64,000 bases of DNA from Desulfuromonas thiophila. GTDB taxonomy: Bacteria; Desulfobacterota; Desulfuromonadia; Desulfuromonadales; Desulfuromonadaceae. Below the pieces are notes generated by a model, which worked only from the letters and a program-made list of their open reading frames with translations, was not told the DNA's origin and searched no databases. The DNA lies in the NCBI RefSeq assembly GCF_900101955.1, contig NZ_FNAQ01000013.1:1-64000 (forward strand), in the 5' to 3' direction. Positions within the stretch are counted from its first letter, which is position 1; the number at the start of each line of letters is the position of its first letter. A program made the translations under genes and the position numbers. Below, one piece after another: positions 55,821-64,000 of the stretch.

Positions 55821-56801
55821 ATGGAAACCCTGAATAGTTTGACACCGGAACTCTGGCGCCTCCTGCTGGCGATCATCGGTATCGTGGTGGTGGTTTTTGG
55901 CAACGCTCTGGTCATGGGCTATCTTGAGCGCAAGCTGGCCGGGCACTTTCAGTGCCGGACAGGCCCGATGGAGGTCGGCTTTCATGGCATCCTCCAGCTC
56001 ATCGTCGATGGCGTGAAGCTGATGGGGAAGCAGCTGGTGGTTCCGGCTCAGGCCGACAAGAAGCTGTTCATGCTGGCCCCCATGCTCTCGTTCGCACCGG
56101 TATTTCTGCCTTTGCTGGTGATTCCTTTCTCCGACAAACTGCAGGGCTTTGACCTGGATGTCGGTCTTCTGTTCATTCTCGCCATCGCCTCGATCAACGT
56201 GCTGGCCATTCTGGTCGGCGGCTGGGGTTCAAACAACAAGTACTCCCTGTTTGGTGCCTTCCGTTCGGTTGCGCAGAATGTGGCCTATGAAATTCCGATG
56301 CTGATTGCATTGCTGGCTGTTGTCTTCATGACCAACACCTTCAGCCTGCGCGGCATTGTTGAAGCCCAGAATGTCTGGTTTGTTTTTCTGCAACCGGTGG
56401 CCTTCCTGATCTATCTGGTCGCCATGGTGGCGGAGACCAACCGCGCTCCGTTTGACCTGCCGGAGGCCGAAAGTGAACTGACAGCTGGCTTCCATACCGA
56501 ATACAGCGGCATGGGCTTCAGTCTGTTTATGATCGCCGAATACACCAACATGTTTATCGTCTGCAGTATCGCCACAGTCTTTTTCCTGGGCGGTACCTCC
56601 GGTATTCCGTTGCCCTATTTCGAATACACCGGCGCGCTGTGGTTTTTTGCCAAGGTGTACCTGCTGATGTTTTTCCTGGTGTGGATTCGCTGGACCTATC
56701 CGCGCACCCGCTTCGATCAGCTGATGAATCTGTGCTGGAAGTACCTGATTCCCTTCTCGCTGATTAACCTCCTTATCACTGTGGTGGTTGTAAAGCTATG
56801 A
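55821..56801 (+). CDS. nuoH: NADH-quinone oxidoreductase subunit H
   Basis: 326 aa from ATG 55821 (an alternative GTG at 55815). About eight membrane helices. ERKLAGHFQCRTGPMEVGFHGILQLIVDGVKLMGKQ and ETNRAPFDLPEAESELTAGFHTEYSG are signatures. It links the quinone site to the membrane arm. The stop overlaps nuoI (ATGA). Confidence 0.94.
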   Translation: METLNSLTPELWRLLLAIIGIVVVVFGNALVMGYLERKLAGHFQCRTGPMEVGFHGILQLIVDGVKLMGKQLVVPAQADKKLFMLAPMLSFAPVFLPLLVIPFSDKLQGFDLDVGLLFILAIASINVLAILVGGWGSNNKYSLFGAFRSVAQNVAYEIPMLIALLAVVFMTNTFSLRGIVEAQNVWFVFLQPVAFLIYLVAMVAETNRAPFDLPEAESELTAGFHTEYSGMGFSLFMIAEYTNMFIVCSIATVFFLGGTSGIPLPYFEYTGALWFFAKVYLLMFFLVWIRWTYPRTRFDQLMNLCWKYLIPFSLINLLITVVVVKL

Positions 56802-57238
56802 AAGCCTATTTTACCGATCTGTTTACGGGGGCGTGGAGCCTGATCGTCGGACTGAAGGTAACCTTCAAGGCGCTGATTTCGCCTGTGGTGACGGTCCAGT
56901 ATCCGCGTGTGAAGAACGAGGTCACGCCCAACTATCGTGGCCATATCGACCTGGTCAAGGATGCTGAAACCGGCAGCCATCGCTGCATTACCTGCGGTTC
57001 CTGTATGCGGGAATGTCCGTCAGGCTGCATTGTGGTTGATGGCGAGAAACGCGAGGGCGTCAAGGGCAAGGCATTGACGGTGTTCACGCTTGACTTCACC
57101 AAATGCAGTTTGTGTGGTGCTTGCGTTGAGGTCTGCCCCACCCAGGCCCTCGATTATTCGCAGGAATACGAACTCGCCGGTTCGGCCCGCGAAGATTTCT
57201 ATTATGATCTGCTCAAGCGCGTGGAGGAACGGGAATGA
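56798..57238 (+). CDS. nuoI: NADH-quinone oxidoreductase subunit I
   Basis: 146 aa. Two 4Fe-4S motifs: CITCGSCMRECPSGCI and CSLCGACVEVCPTQAL (both CxxCxxCxxxC). The clusters connect the electron-input side to N2. Since no NuoEFG is present, its donor may be ferredoxin. The first motif differs from the common CIGCKLCAAICP form. Confidence 0.94.
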   Translation: MKAYFTDLFTGAWSLIVGLKVTFKALISPVVTVQYPRVKNEVTPNYRGHIDLVKDAETGSHRCITCGSCMRECPSGCIVVDGEKREGVKGKALTVFTLDFTKCSLCGACVEVCPTQALDYSQEYELAGSAREDFYYDLLKRVEERE

Positions 57239-57759
57239 TTGTCTATCGGTACATTGCCGAAACCCTGTTTTACGCCTTCATGATTCTGACATTCATGGGC
57301 GGCTTTATGGCAGTGCGTTCCCGTGATCTGATGCACGCTGTACTGGGTCTGGCGGTTTCATTGCTGGGTGTTGCCGGGTTGTACTTCCACCTGGGCAGCC
57401 CGTTTCTGACCATGATGCAGATACTGATCTATGTCGGTGCTGTCTGCATCATCATCGTCCTCGGCGTGATGCTGGGCAATACGCCGGATCAGCTGGCCAA
57501 GATGAATCTCAAGGGTCGCAATATGGTCTTGGCGGTTGGCGCCTGCGCGGCCGCCTTCCTGACCCTGTTTGCCACCCTTAGCGTCACCGGTTTCGCGCCG
57601 GCGGCCGAGCAGATCGGAGACATGTCGATCCGCTTTGTCGGCCAGAGCCTGCTGTTCCAGTACTGCCTGGCCTTCGAATTGATTTCGGTCATTCTGTTGA
57701 CGGCCATTATTGGCGCGATCATCCTGGCGCGCGATGGTCGTGAGGAGACTGCGAAATGA
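57235..57759 (+). CDS. nuoJ: NADH-quinone oxidoreductase subunit J
   Basis: 174 aa, five membrane helices. SRDLMHAVLGLAVSLLGVAGLYFHLGSPFL and ILIYVGAVCIIIVLGVML are the family motifs. Overlaps nuoI and nuoK by ATGA. Confidence 0.93.
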   Translation: MIVYRYIAETLFYAFMILTFMGGFMAVRSRDLMHAVLGLAVSLLGVAGLYFHLGSPFLTMMQILIYVGAVCIIIVLGVMLGNTPDQLAKMNLKGRNMVLAVGACAAAFLTLFATLSVTGFAPAAEQIGDMSIRFVGQSLLFQYCLAFELISVILLTAIIGAIILARDGREETAK

Positions 57760-58073
57760 TCATCAGTGACAACCTGAACACCTACCTGGTTATAGCGGCG
57801 ATCCTGCTGGTGATCGGCCTTTACGGCATGCTGCAGCATCGCTCGCTGATTGGTATGTTGATTTCAAGTGAATTCATCCTCAACGGTGCCGCCCTCAACT
57901 TCATGGCGTTCAACCGCTTTGTGGCGCCCAATCCGGCCGTCGGCCAGATCTACACCCTGTTCATTATGGGTATCGCCGCGGCCGAAGCGGCCATTGTGGT
58001 CAGTATCATCATTGCCGTGTACCGCAAGTACCGCAATGAGGATCCGGCCGAGGTTCAGGATCTCAAATACTGA
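57756..58073 (+). CDS. nuoK: NADH-quinone oxidoreductase subunit K
   Basis: 105 aa, three membrane helices. The IGLYGMLQHRSLIGMLISSEFILNGAALNFMAF stretch has the Glu conserved in the MrpC/NuoK family. Overlaps nuoJ. Confidence 0.94.
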   Translation: MIISDNLNTYLVIAAILLVIGLYGMLQHRSLIGMLISSEFILNGAALNFMAFNRFVAPNPAVGQIYTLFIMGIAAAEAAIVVSIIIAVYRKYRNEDPAEVQDLKY

Positions 58074-58157
58074 TAGGCGGCTAAAGGCTGATGTCATCCG
58101 TAACGGCCGTTTCGCCCTGTTCAATGGGCGGAACCACCACCTGAGAAAGCACTTGTA

Positions 58158-59651
58158 ATGAACACGATAATCACAAGTAAGATTGTACTGACCATGATGA
58201 TCCCGATGATTACGGGTCTGTTGGTCATGTTTTCAGGGAAGAAGCCGAATCTGCGCGACAGCTGGTCGACCCTGGGTGCGGTGCTGACCTTTGCGTCGGT
58301 GCTGAACTTTTTGCCCGTGGTGCTCGACGGCGGCCAGATGCAATATACCCTGTTTGAACTGTATCCCGGCATCAGCGTCAAGCTCAATCTCGACGGGTTG
58401 GGCGTGGTGTTCGCCCTGGTGGCATCGTTCCTGTGGATTCTGGCCAGCCTTTATTGCGTAGGTTACATGCGGGGCCTGAACGAGCATGCCCAGACCCGTT
58501 TTTATGTCTGCTACGCGGTGTCGGTCGGTGCTGCCATGGGTGCTGCCTTTGCCGGCAATCTCTTTACTCTCTATCTGTTCTACGAGATTGTTTCGATCTT
58601 CACCTATCCGCTGGTTATGCACCATCAGGATGAAGAGGGTTACGCCGGCGCCAAGAAGTACATCGTTTACCTGATGTTCACCTCCAAGGCGTTTTTGCTG
58701 CCGGCCATGATTATTATCTATGTGCTGGCCGGTACTCTTGACTTCCAGACCGCCAACATCGCTCAAGGCATCTTCCCGGCTGAGGCCAGTCGTTTCATGG
58801 TTGGCGTGGCCTACCTGCTGTGCCTGTTTGGCTTCGCCAAATCCGGTATCATGCCGCTGCATAACTGGCTGCCGGATGCCATGGTGGCACCGACGCCGGT
58901 CAGCGCCCTGCTCCATGCCGTCGTCGTCGTCAAGGTCGGCGTTTTCTCCACTTGCCGCGTCATGCTGTCAACCTTTGGTACCGATATCCTGGCAGAGACC
59001 GGACTGGGGCTGTTTACCGCTTACTTTGTCTCCTTTACCATCCTGACCGCTTCGATCATCGCCCTGACCAAGACCAATCTCAAGGCGCGACTGGCCTACT
59101 CTACGGTCAGCCAGCTGTCCTACATCATCCTGGGTGTTGCGATGCTGACACCGGCGTCCATTACCGGTGGCCTGATCCATATCGCCAACCATGCCTTTGC
59201 CAAGATCACCCTGTTCTTCGCCGCCGGCTGCATCTTTGTCGCCAGTGGCAAGAAGGATATTTCCGAGATGGGTGGGCTGGGCTACCGCATGCCCTGGACG
59301 CTGGTGGCCTTTGGTATCGCCTCCCTTGGCATGATTGGGGCACCGCCGGTTGGTGGTTTTGTGACCAAGTGGTACCTGTTGGTTGGCGCCATGGACATCC
59401 ATAACTGGATTCTGCTGTGTGTGCTGCTGGCCAGCAGTCTGCTCAATGCCGGATACTTCGTACCCATCGTGCTGCAGGCCTTCTTCGGCAAGCCGTTGCC
59501 GGCTGACCAGGGCGTTACCGGCAGCCTGGAGAAGAAGCCGCTGATCCTGTTCATGGTCGTGCCTCTGGTCATCACGGCGACTATATCGGTGCTGGTCGGT
59601 ATCTACCCCGATCTGTTCCTTGACCTCATTAACCTGATGGTGAAGTCATGA
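58158..59651 (+). CDS. MrpD/NuoL-like antiporter subunit, first copy
   Basis: 497 aa, about 14 helices. YCVGYMRGLNEHAQTRFYVCYAVSV and LFGFAKSGIMPLHNWLPDAMVAPTPVSALLHAVVVVKVG belong to the proton-channel family (Proton_antipo_M). It resembles Mrp antiporter subunit D rather than NuoL: it occupies the nuoL position but lacks the long C-terminal lateral helix. It may pump Na+ or H+ in the membrane arm. Start ATG 58158. Confidence 0.88.
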   Translation: MNTIITSKIVLTMMIPMITGLLVMFSGKKPNLRDSWSTLGAVLTFASVLNFLPVVLDGGQMQYTLFELYPGISVKLNLDGLGVVFALVASFLWILASLYCVGYMRGLNEHAQTRFYVCYAVSVGAAMGAAFAGNLFTLYLFYEIVSIFTYPLVMHHQDEEGYAGAKKYIVYLMFTSKAFLLPAMIIIYVLAGTLDFQTANIAQGIFPAEASRFMVGVAYLLCLFGFAKSGIMPLHNWLPDAMVAPTPVSALLHAVVVVKVGVFSTCRVMLSTFGTDILAETGLGLFTAYFVSFTILTASIIALTKTNLKARLAYSTVSQLSYIILGVAMLTPASITGGLIHIANHAFAKITLFFAAGCIFVASGKKDISEMGGLGYRMPWTLVAFGIASLGMIGAPPVGGFVTKWYLLVGAMDIHNWILLCVLLASSLLNAGYFVPIVLQAFFGKPLPADQGVTGSLEKKPLILFMVVPLVITATISVLVGIYPDLFLDLINLMVKS

Positions 59652-59896
59652 TTGTACACGTCATAACCTACCTGCGTGAACGGCCGGCCATGCTCAAGTG
59701 GCTGTTCATGGCCTACCTGGCATTTGCCCTGGTGTTCGATTTCTTTGCCGATCGGCATCATGCCCACTTCTGGGGCGACAACATTATCGGTTTCTGGGCG
59801 ATCTTTGGACTGATCGGCTGCCTGCTGATGATCGTATTCTGTAAAGGCCTGTCGCACGTCTGGCTGGAGAGGGACACGGACTATTATGACAAGTAG
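59648..59896 (+). CDS. Small membrane protein between MrpD-like subunits
   Basis: 82 aa, two hydrophobic segments (WLFMAYLAFALVFDFFADRH and IIGFWAIFGLIGCLLMIVF). ATG 59648 overlaps the previous stop (ATGA) and its 3' end overlaps the next gene by 11 bases, so it is part of the operon. I do not recognise the family. It probably sits in the membrane arm. Confidence 0.72.
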   Translation: MIVHVITYLRERPAMLKWLFMAYLAFALVFDFFADRHHAHFWGDNIIGFWAIFGLIGCLLMIVFCKGLSHVWLERDTDYYDK

Positions 59897-61652
59897 TATC
59901 TTTATGCATCCCGCAGCATTGTTCATTGTCGGCGCGCTGCTGCTGCCGCTGTTCAAGAAGTTCAATGCCCAGAAGATCTGGCTGGTGGTGGTGCCCCTGC
60001 TGGCTTTCCTGCAGATCCGCTATCTGCCGCAATCCTTTGGTGCGGTGGAGTGGCTCGGGTTCAAACTCCAATTCGGCCGGGTCGATCAGCTGACCATGGT
60101 TTTCCTTCATGTCTTCACCCTGATGGCGCTGATTGGCAGCATCTTCGGGCTGCATGTGAAGGAAAGCGGTCAACACATCGCTGCCTGGCTGTATGTTGCC
60201 GGTTCCCTGGGGACCACCCTGGCGGGCGACTACCTGACGGTATTCATTTTCTGGGAACTGATGGCCTTTGCCTCGGTGTTTCTGGTCTGGTACCGCAAGA
60301 AGAAGCGGTCCATCGAGGCTGGTTTCCGTTATCTGCTGGTGCACACCTTCGGTGGCCTGGTTCTGCTTGGTGGCATTTTCCTGCGCTACCAGAATGGTCA
60401 TGATCTGAGCTTTGAACTGATCTCGCCTGATGCTGCCGGGCTGGCCGAATACCTGATCATGATCGGCTTCATGCTCAATGCTGCCGTGCCACCGATCCAT
60501 GCCTGGCTGCCCGATGCCTATCCCGAGGCGACCGTGACCGGTGCCGTGTTCATGTGCGCCTTCACCACCAAGACTGCTGTCTATGTGCTGGCGCGCGGTT
60601 TCGCCGGTTTTGAGGCTCTGGCGATCCTTGGTGCCATCATGACGCTCTATGGCGTCGGTTACGCGGTGATTGAAAATGATGCCCGCCGTATCCTGGCGTA
60701 TCACATCGTCAGTCAGGTCGGTTACATGGTGTGCGGTGTTGGCATCGGCACGGAAATGGCCATCAATGGGGCCTGCGCCCACGCCTATGCTCACATCCTT
60801 TACAAGGCGCTGTTGTTCATGGGGGTTGGCAGTGTGCTGGAGATGACCGGCCGCTCCAAGCTCAACGAATTGGGTGGTCTGTATAAATACATGCCTCTGT
60901 CGATGATCTTCACCGTGATTGGCGGCATCGCCATTTCCGGTTTCCCATTGACCAGTGGTTTTGTCAGCAAGTCGATGATCATTGCCGCCGCGGGCAACAA
61001 CCACCAGCTGATCCTCATGCTGATGCTGTCGCTGGCGGCCGTCGGTACCTTCCTGTCGGTCGGGATCAAACTGCCCTATTTCATCTGGTTTGGGCCGAAG
61101 GATAGTGGCCTGCAGCCGAAGGAAGCCTGCTGGAACATGCAGCTTGGCATGTTCATGGCCGCCTTTATGTGTATCTTCCTCGGCGTCTATCCGGATTATC
61201 TCTACAACATGCTGCCCTATGCCGTGGACTACCATCCGTACAGCAGTTACCACCTGACGGAAACCTTCCACCTGCTGGGCTTTACCGGTCTGGGTTTCTA
61301 CATCATGGTCAAGTACCTCAAGCCTCATGATGTCTCCAATCTCGACCTCGACTGGTTTTACCGTCGTGGTGCCGGCTGGTTCATGTGGCTGGCCCGTAAT
61401 CCGATCCATGCTGTCAACGAGTGGGTCAGCAATGTCTACCAGACCGTTGGTCTGCGCTTCACCATGGCTGCGGCCCGTGCTCTGTCCTGGTTTGACTGGG
61501 AAGGGATCGACTGGGCCCTCGATGGCAGCGCTAAAGGTTTTATCAAGGGTGGTGAGCAGGTGCGCCAGTTCCAGACCGGCAAGCTGCAGCATTACATCGG
61601 TGCCGCTGTTGGCCTGCTGTTCCTGGTGCTGATCGTGGTGGTGTTAATCTAG
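59886..61652 (+). CDS. MrpD/NuoL-like antiporter subunit, second copy
   Basis: 588 aa. AAVPPIHAWLPDAYPEATVTGAVFMCAFTTKTAVYVL is the Proton_antipo_M signature with the Lys and Glu of the channel. The C-terminal 150 residues (LPYAVDYHPYSSYHLTETFHLLG, then KYLKPHDVSNLDLDWFYRRG) resemble the C-terminal tail of NuoL/MrpA-like subunits. It may perform the NuoL role. Followed by nuoM after 41 bases. Confidence 0.88.
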   Translation: MTSSIFMHPAALFIVGALLLPLFKKFNAQKIWLVVVPLLAFLQIRYLPQSFGAVEWLGFKLQFGRVDQLTMVFLHVFTLMALIGSIFGLHVKESGQHIAAWLYVAGSLGTTLAGDYLTVFIFWELMAFASVFLVWYRKKKRSIEAGFRYLLVHTFGGLVLLGGIFLRYQNGHDLSFELISPDAAGLAEYLIMIGFMLNAAVPPIHAWLPDAYPEATVTGAVFMCAFTTKTAVYVLARGFAGFEALAILGAIMTLYGVGYAVIENDARRILAYHIVSQVGYMVCGVGIGTEMAINGACAHAYAHILYKALLFMGVGSVLEMTGRSKLNELGGLYKYMPLSMIFTVIGGIAISGFPLTSGFVSKSMIIAAAGNNHQLILMLMLSLAAVGTFLSVGIKLPYFIWFGPKDSGLQPKEACWNMQLGMFMAAFMCIFLGVYPDYLYNMLPYAVDYHPYSSYHLTETFHLLGFTGLGFYIMVKYLKPHDVSNLDLDWFYRRGAGWFMWLARNPIHAVNEWVSNVYQTVGLRFTMAAARALSWFDWEGIDWALDGSAKGFIKGGEQVRQFQTGKLQHYIGAAVGLLFLVLIVVVLI

Positions 61653-61693
61653 TCTGTTGCCTCGGCAACCTTCTCATACGACAGTAGGAAGTC

Positions 61694-63325
61694 ATGGAAA
61701 AGTATCTAATCCTGAACACGCTGAGCTACCCGGTCCTGTCGCTGCTGCTGCTGGTGCCGCTGATCGGGGCCGTCGTCGCCATGTTTCTGCGTGGCGATAC
61801 CCTGATCAAGTACTGGAGTCTGGCGGTCACGCTGGTCACGGCGGTGATCTCCCTGCCGCTGTGGACCTGTTTCGACAAAACCACGGCCAAGTACCAGTTT
61901 GTCGAGTTACGCCACTGGTTCCCGTCGCTGAACCTGGATTATGTGGTTGGCGTTGACGGTATCAGCGTGCTGCTGGTGCTGCTGACCACCTTCATCATGC
62001 CGCTCTGCGTGCTGTGCTCCTGGACCTATATCCAGACCCGCATGAAGGAGTTCATGATCGTCACCCTGTTGATGGAAACGGCCATGATTGGCGTGTTTGT
62101 CAGCCTCAATACGGTGCTGTTCTACATCTTCTGGGAAGGCATGCTGGTGCCGATGTACCTGATCATCGCCATCTGGGGTGGTGCACGGAAGGATTATGCC
62201 TCCATCAAGTTCTTCCTCTACACCTTTGCCGGCAGCATCTTTCTGCTGGTGTCGATCATCGCCCTGTTCATCAAAACCGGCACCTTCTTCATTCCGGAAT
62301 TGATGGAGCACCAGTACGGCTTTGCATTTCAGCTGTGGGTGTTTCTGGCCTGCGCCCTGGGCTTTGCCATCAAGATGCCGATGTTCCCGTTCCATACCTG
62401 GTTGCCGGCCGCTCACGTTCAGGCCCCCACTGCCGGTTCGGTCATTCTGGCCAGCATCCTGCTGAAGATGGGCGGGTACGGTTTCCTGCGCTTCTGTCTG
62501 CCGATGGCGCCGGCGGCTACCCTGTACTGCATGCCGTACCTGATCATCCTGTCGCTTATCAGCATTATCGTTGGCGGCTACCTGGCTCTGGGCCAGACCG
62601 ACATCAAGAAGCTGATTGCCTATTCATCCGTTGGCCACATGGGTTTTGTTACCCTCGGGATTTTTCTGCTCAACGATGCTGGTATCAAGGGCGCCATGCT
62701 GCAGATGATCAATCACGGGGTCACCACCGGTGCCCTCTTTATTCTGATTGGCCTGATCTACGAACGAACACATAGTCGTGAGATTGCCGATAATAACAAG
62801 CTTGGCATGTTCATGCCCATTTATGTTACCTTTCTCGGTATCTTCTCCCTTTCATCGCTGGCCTTCCCCGGCACCAACAGCTTTGTTGGTGAGTTCCTGG
62901 TGTTGTTCGGGGCCTTTGAAAAGTATCCGCTGGTTGGTGCCGCTGCCATTCCCGGTGCCATTCTGGCAGCCGCCTACATGTTGCGCCTGCTGCAGAAGAT
63001 GGTGTGGGATGACTCCGATGGTCATGCCCACCACCATGATGAAGGTCACGGCCATGGTGACAGCCATGGTCATGGCGATGATCACGGCCATGCCTTGAAG
63101 GATTGCAATGCCCGCGAGATTCTTCAGCTGGCGTTCCTGACCATCTTCGTGTTCTGGATTGGCCTGCACCCGACGCCTCTGCTGGAAATGATGGACAGTA
63201 GCATTGCCCATCTGACACAGCAGGTCGAGGCTGGCAGTTTGCTGCCGGAGGCCGCGCATCCTGGTCATCACCATGCCCTGTTGAACCAGGCCGGGGCCTG
63301 GGTCAAGAGCCTTGTAAGCTTCTAA
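61694..63325 (+). CDS. nuoM: NADH-quinone oxidoreductase subunit M
   Basis: 543 aa. DGISVLLVLLTTFIMPLCVL, FFLYTFAGSIFLLVSIIAL, HTWLPAAHVQAPTAGSVILASILLKMGGYGFLRF and LAFPGTNSFVGEFLVLFG are the NuoM signatures. A hydrophilic loop (about 455-475) contains 13 His of about 30 residues (HAHHHDEGHGHGDSHGHG): unusual, and could bind Zn, Ni or Cu. It is placed between TM helices near the end. Confidence 0.93.
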   Translation: MEKYLILNTLSYPVLSLLLLVPLIGAVVAMFLRGDTLIKYWSLAVTLVTAVISLPLWTCFDKTTAKYQFVELRHWFPSLNLDYVVGVDGISVLLVLLTTFIMPLCVLCSWTYIQTRMKEFMIVTLLMETAMIGVFVSLNTVLFYIFWEGMLVPMYLIIAIWGGARKDYASIKFFLYTFAGSIFLLVSIIALFIKTGTFFIPELMEHQYGFAFQLWVFLACALGFAIKMPMFPFHTWLPAAHVQAPTAGSVILASILLKMGGYGFLRFCLPMAPAATLYCMPYLIILSLISIIVGGYLALGQTDIKKLIAYSSVGHMGFVTLGIFLLNDAGIKGAMLQMINHGVTTGALFILIGLIYERTHSREIADNNKLGMFMPIYVTFLGIFSLSSLAFPGTNSFVGEFLVLFGAFEKYPLVGAAAIPGAILAAAYMLRLLQKMVWDDSDGHAHHHDEGHGHGDSHGHGDDHGHALKDCNAREILQLAFLTIFVFWIGLHPTPLLEMMDSSIAHLTQQVEAGSLLPEAAHPGHHHALLNQAGAWVKSLVSF

Positions 63326-63344
63326 CTACAGAATCGGATCGATT

Positions 63345-64000
63345 ATGCTGAACACAGTCTTTTTGCCCGAGTTGGCACTGATGGTGATGGTCCTCGTCCT
63401 GTTCTTCATGACGTTGGGCAAGTTCCGCACCGGTACCATCCAGCTGGTCAGCCTTGCCCTTACTGCGCTGACCCTGGCCGCCGCGATTGCCAGCTATGGC
63501 GCCAAGGGCAGCCTGTTCTTCGATGCCTATCAGGTCGATACCCTGTCACAGCTGTTCAAGATCGTTATCGTCTCAGGTCTGTTCCTGATCTATGGTCTGG
63601 GGCGCGGCCTTACCGGTATCGATAGTCGCTTGCATGCCGAATATAATATGTTCCTTGGCATCAGTGCCCTTGGGCTGGTCATGCTCAGCAGCGCCGTAGA
63701 ACTGTTGACCCTGCTGCTGTGCCTGGAAATCTCATCCTATGCCCTCTATGTGGTGATCCCGTTTCGCAGCGGTCAGGGCCGCATGCATGTCGAGGCGGGC
63801 ATCAAGTATGTGCTGTTTGGAGCTGCCGCCACGGGCTTGACCCTGTATGGCATGAGCTATCTGTTCGGTCTGGCCCATACCACCTATCTGGGCGAGCTGG
63901 CGCAGGTGATGCCGGCTCTGGTTGCTACCCAGCCGCTGGCAATTCTTGCCTCGGTGCTGGTGCTGACGTGTTTCTTCTACAAGTTGGCGCTGTTCCCGAT
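63345..64000 (+). CDS. nuoN: NADH-quinone oxidoreductase subunit N, partial
   Basis: 219 codons visible, with no stop before the window edge. ATG 63345. Hydrophobic helices and LLLCLEISSYALYVVIPFRSGQGRMHVEAGIKYVLFGA are the family pattern. It completes the expected nuo gene set on the right. Confidence 0.92.
   Translation, partial: MLNTVFLPELALMVMVLVLFFMTLGKFRTGTIQLVSLALTALTLAAAIASYGAKGSLFFDAYQVDTLSQLFKIVIVSGLFLIYGLGRGLTGIDSRLHAEYNMFLGISALGLVMLSSAVELLTLLLCLEISSYALYVVIPFRSGQGRMHVEAGIKYVLFGAAATGLTLYGMSYLFGLAHTTYLGELAQVMPALVATQPLAILASVLVLTCFFYKLALFP

Noticed and set aside
1-64000. CRISPR arrays, tRNA and rRNA genes
   Set aside because: No regular spacer-repeat pattern, cloverleaf with CCA-type end, or rRNA-like stretch was seen.

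Overview
The window is about 64 kb of a GC-rich chromosome, and most of it is ordinary housekeeping content. The gene set suggests a Desulfuromonadia (former Deltaproteobacteria) bacterium of the Desulfuromonas/Pelobacter type. That set includes ATP-dependent PEP carboxykinase, HrcA/CIRCE control of grpE-dnaK-dnaJ, NhaD, LolA, and an 11-subunit-style complex I without NuoEFG. This placement is inferred from gene content, not from a marker-gene tree.

Layout. 1-300: the end of an IS3-like element that truncates a gene of unknown function. 296-13271: phosphatidylserine decarboxylase, an Lgt-like membrane protein, a DUF2062 protein, a SprA-like putative protease, a CPA2 antiporter with a PTS EIIA domain (possible riboswitch leader), a TauE/SafE permease, ComM/YifB, a nitrilase-family amidase and NhaD. 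13370-19664: hemW, then the heat-shock cluster hrcA-grpE-dnaK-dnaJ behind a perfect CIRCE operator. 19836-28677: an LpoA-like periplasmic protein, a YeeE/YedE-TusA pair, a PAS-GGDEF-EAL c-di-GMP enzyme and ClpB.

28678-37872 is the accessory region. It holds an alpha/beta-hydrolase (lipase-like) gene and then an AT-rich cassette of PP2C phosphatase and two Ser/Thr kinases whose stops and starts overlap. The cassette is framed by an 11-bp direct repeat (TGCCTGAGATA) and by REP/RAYT transposase remnants. Next come a lipoprotein hydrolase, a peptidase M3 tail, one intact RAYT element, and a ParD/ParE module whose toxin is frameshifted. The hydrolase/PP2C/kinase/kinase block is the best candidate here for an unusual signalling or conflict system: the two kinases carry unassigned C-terminal domains (one FHA-like, one cold-shock/OB-like).

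37870-52524: mostly minus-strand core genes (EF-P-like EfpL, rimO, yajQ, lolA, thiL, pckA, Mrp/ApbC, transketolase, an aminotransferase). Between them are a porin-like gene broken by an in-frame TAG and an FG-GAP-like exported protein. A roughly 155-bp three-hairpin element sits 3' of sprA, rimO and yajQ, and a remnant sits at the lolA stop. 53190-64000: nuoABCD-HIJK, two MrpD-like antiporter subunits flanking a small membrane protein, nuoM with a His-rich loop, and the start of nuoN.

How it works together: the nuo cluster would pump ions from a donor other than NADH, possibly ferredoxin. NhaD and the Kef-like antiporter handle Na+/K+/H+. CIRCE/HrcA controls chaperones, and ClpB sits nearby. 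The accessory block looks recently and repeatedly rearranged by REP/RAYT activity. I found no rRNA, tRNA or CRISPR array.
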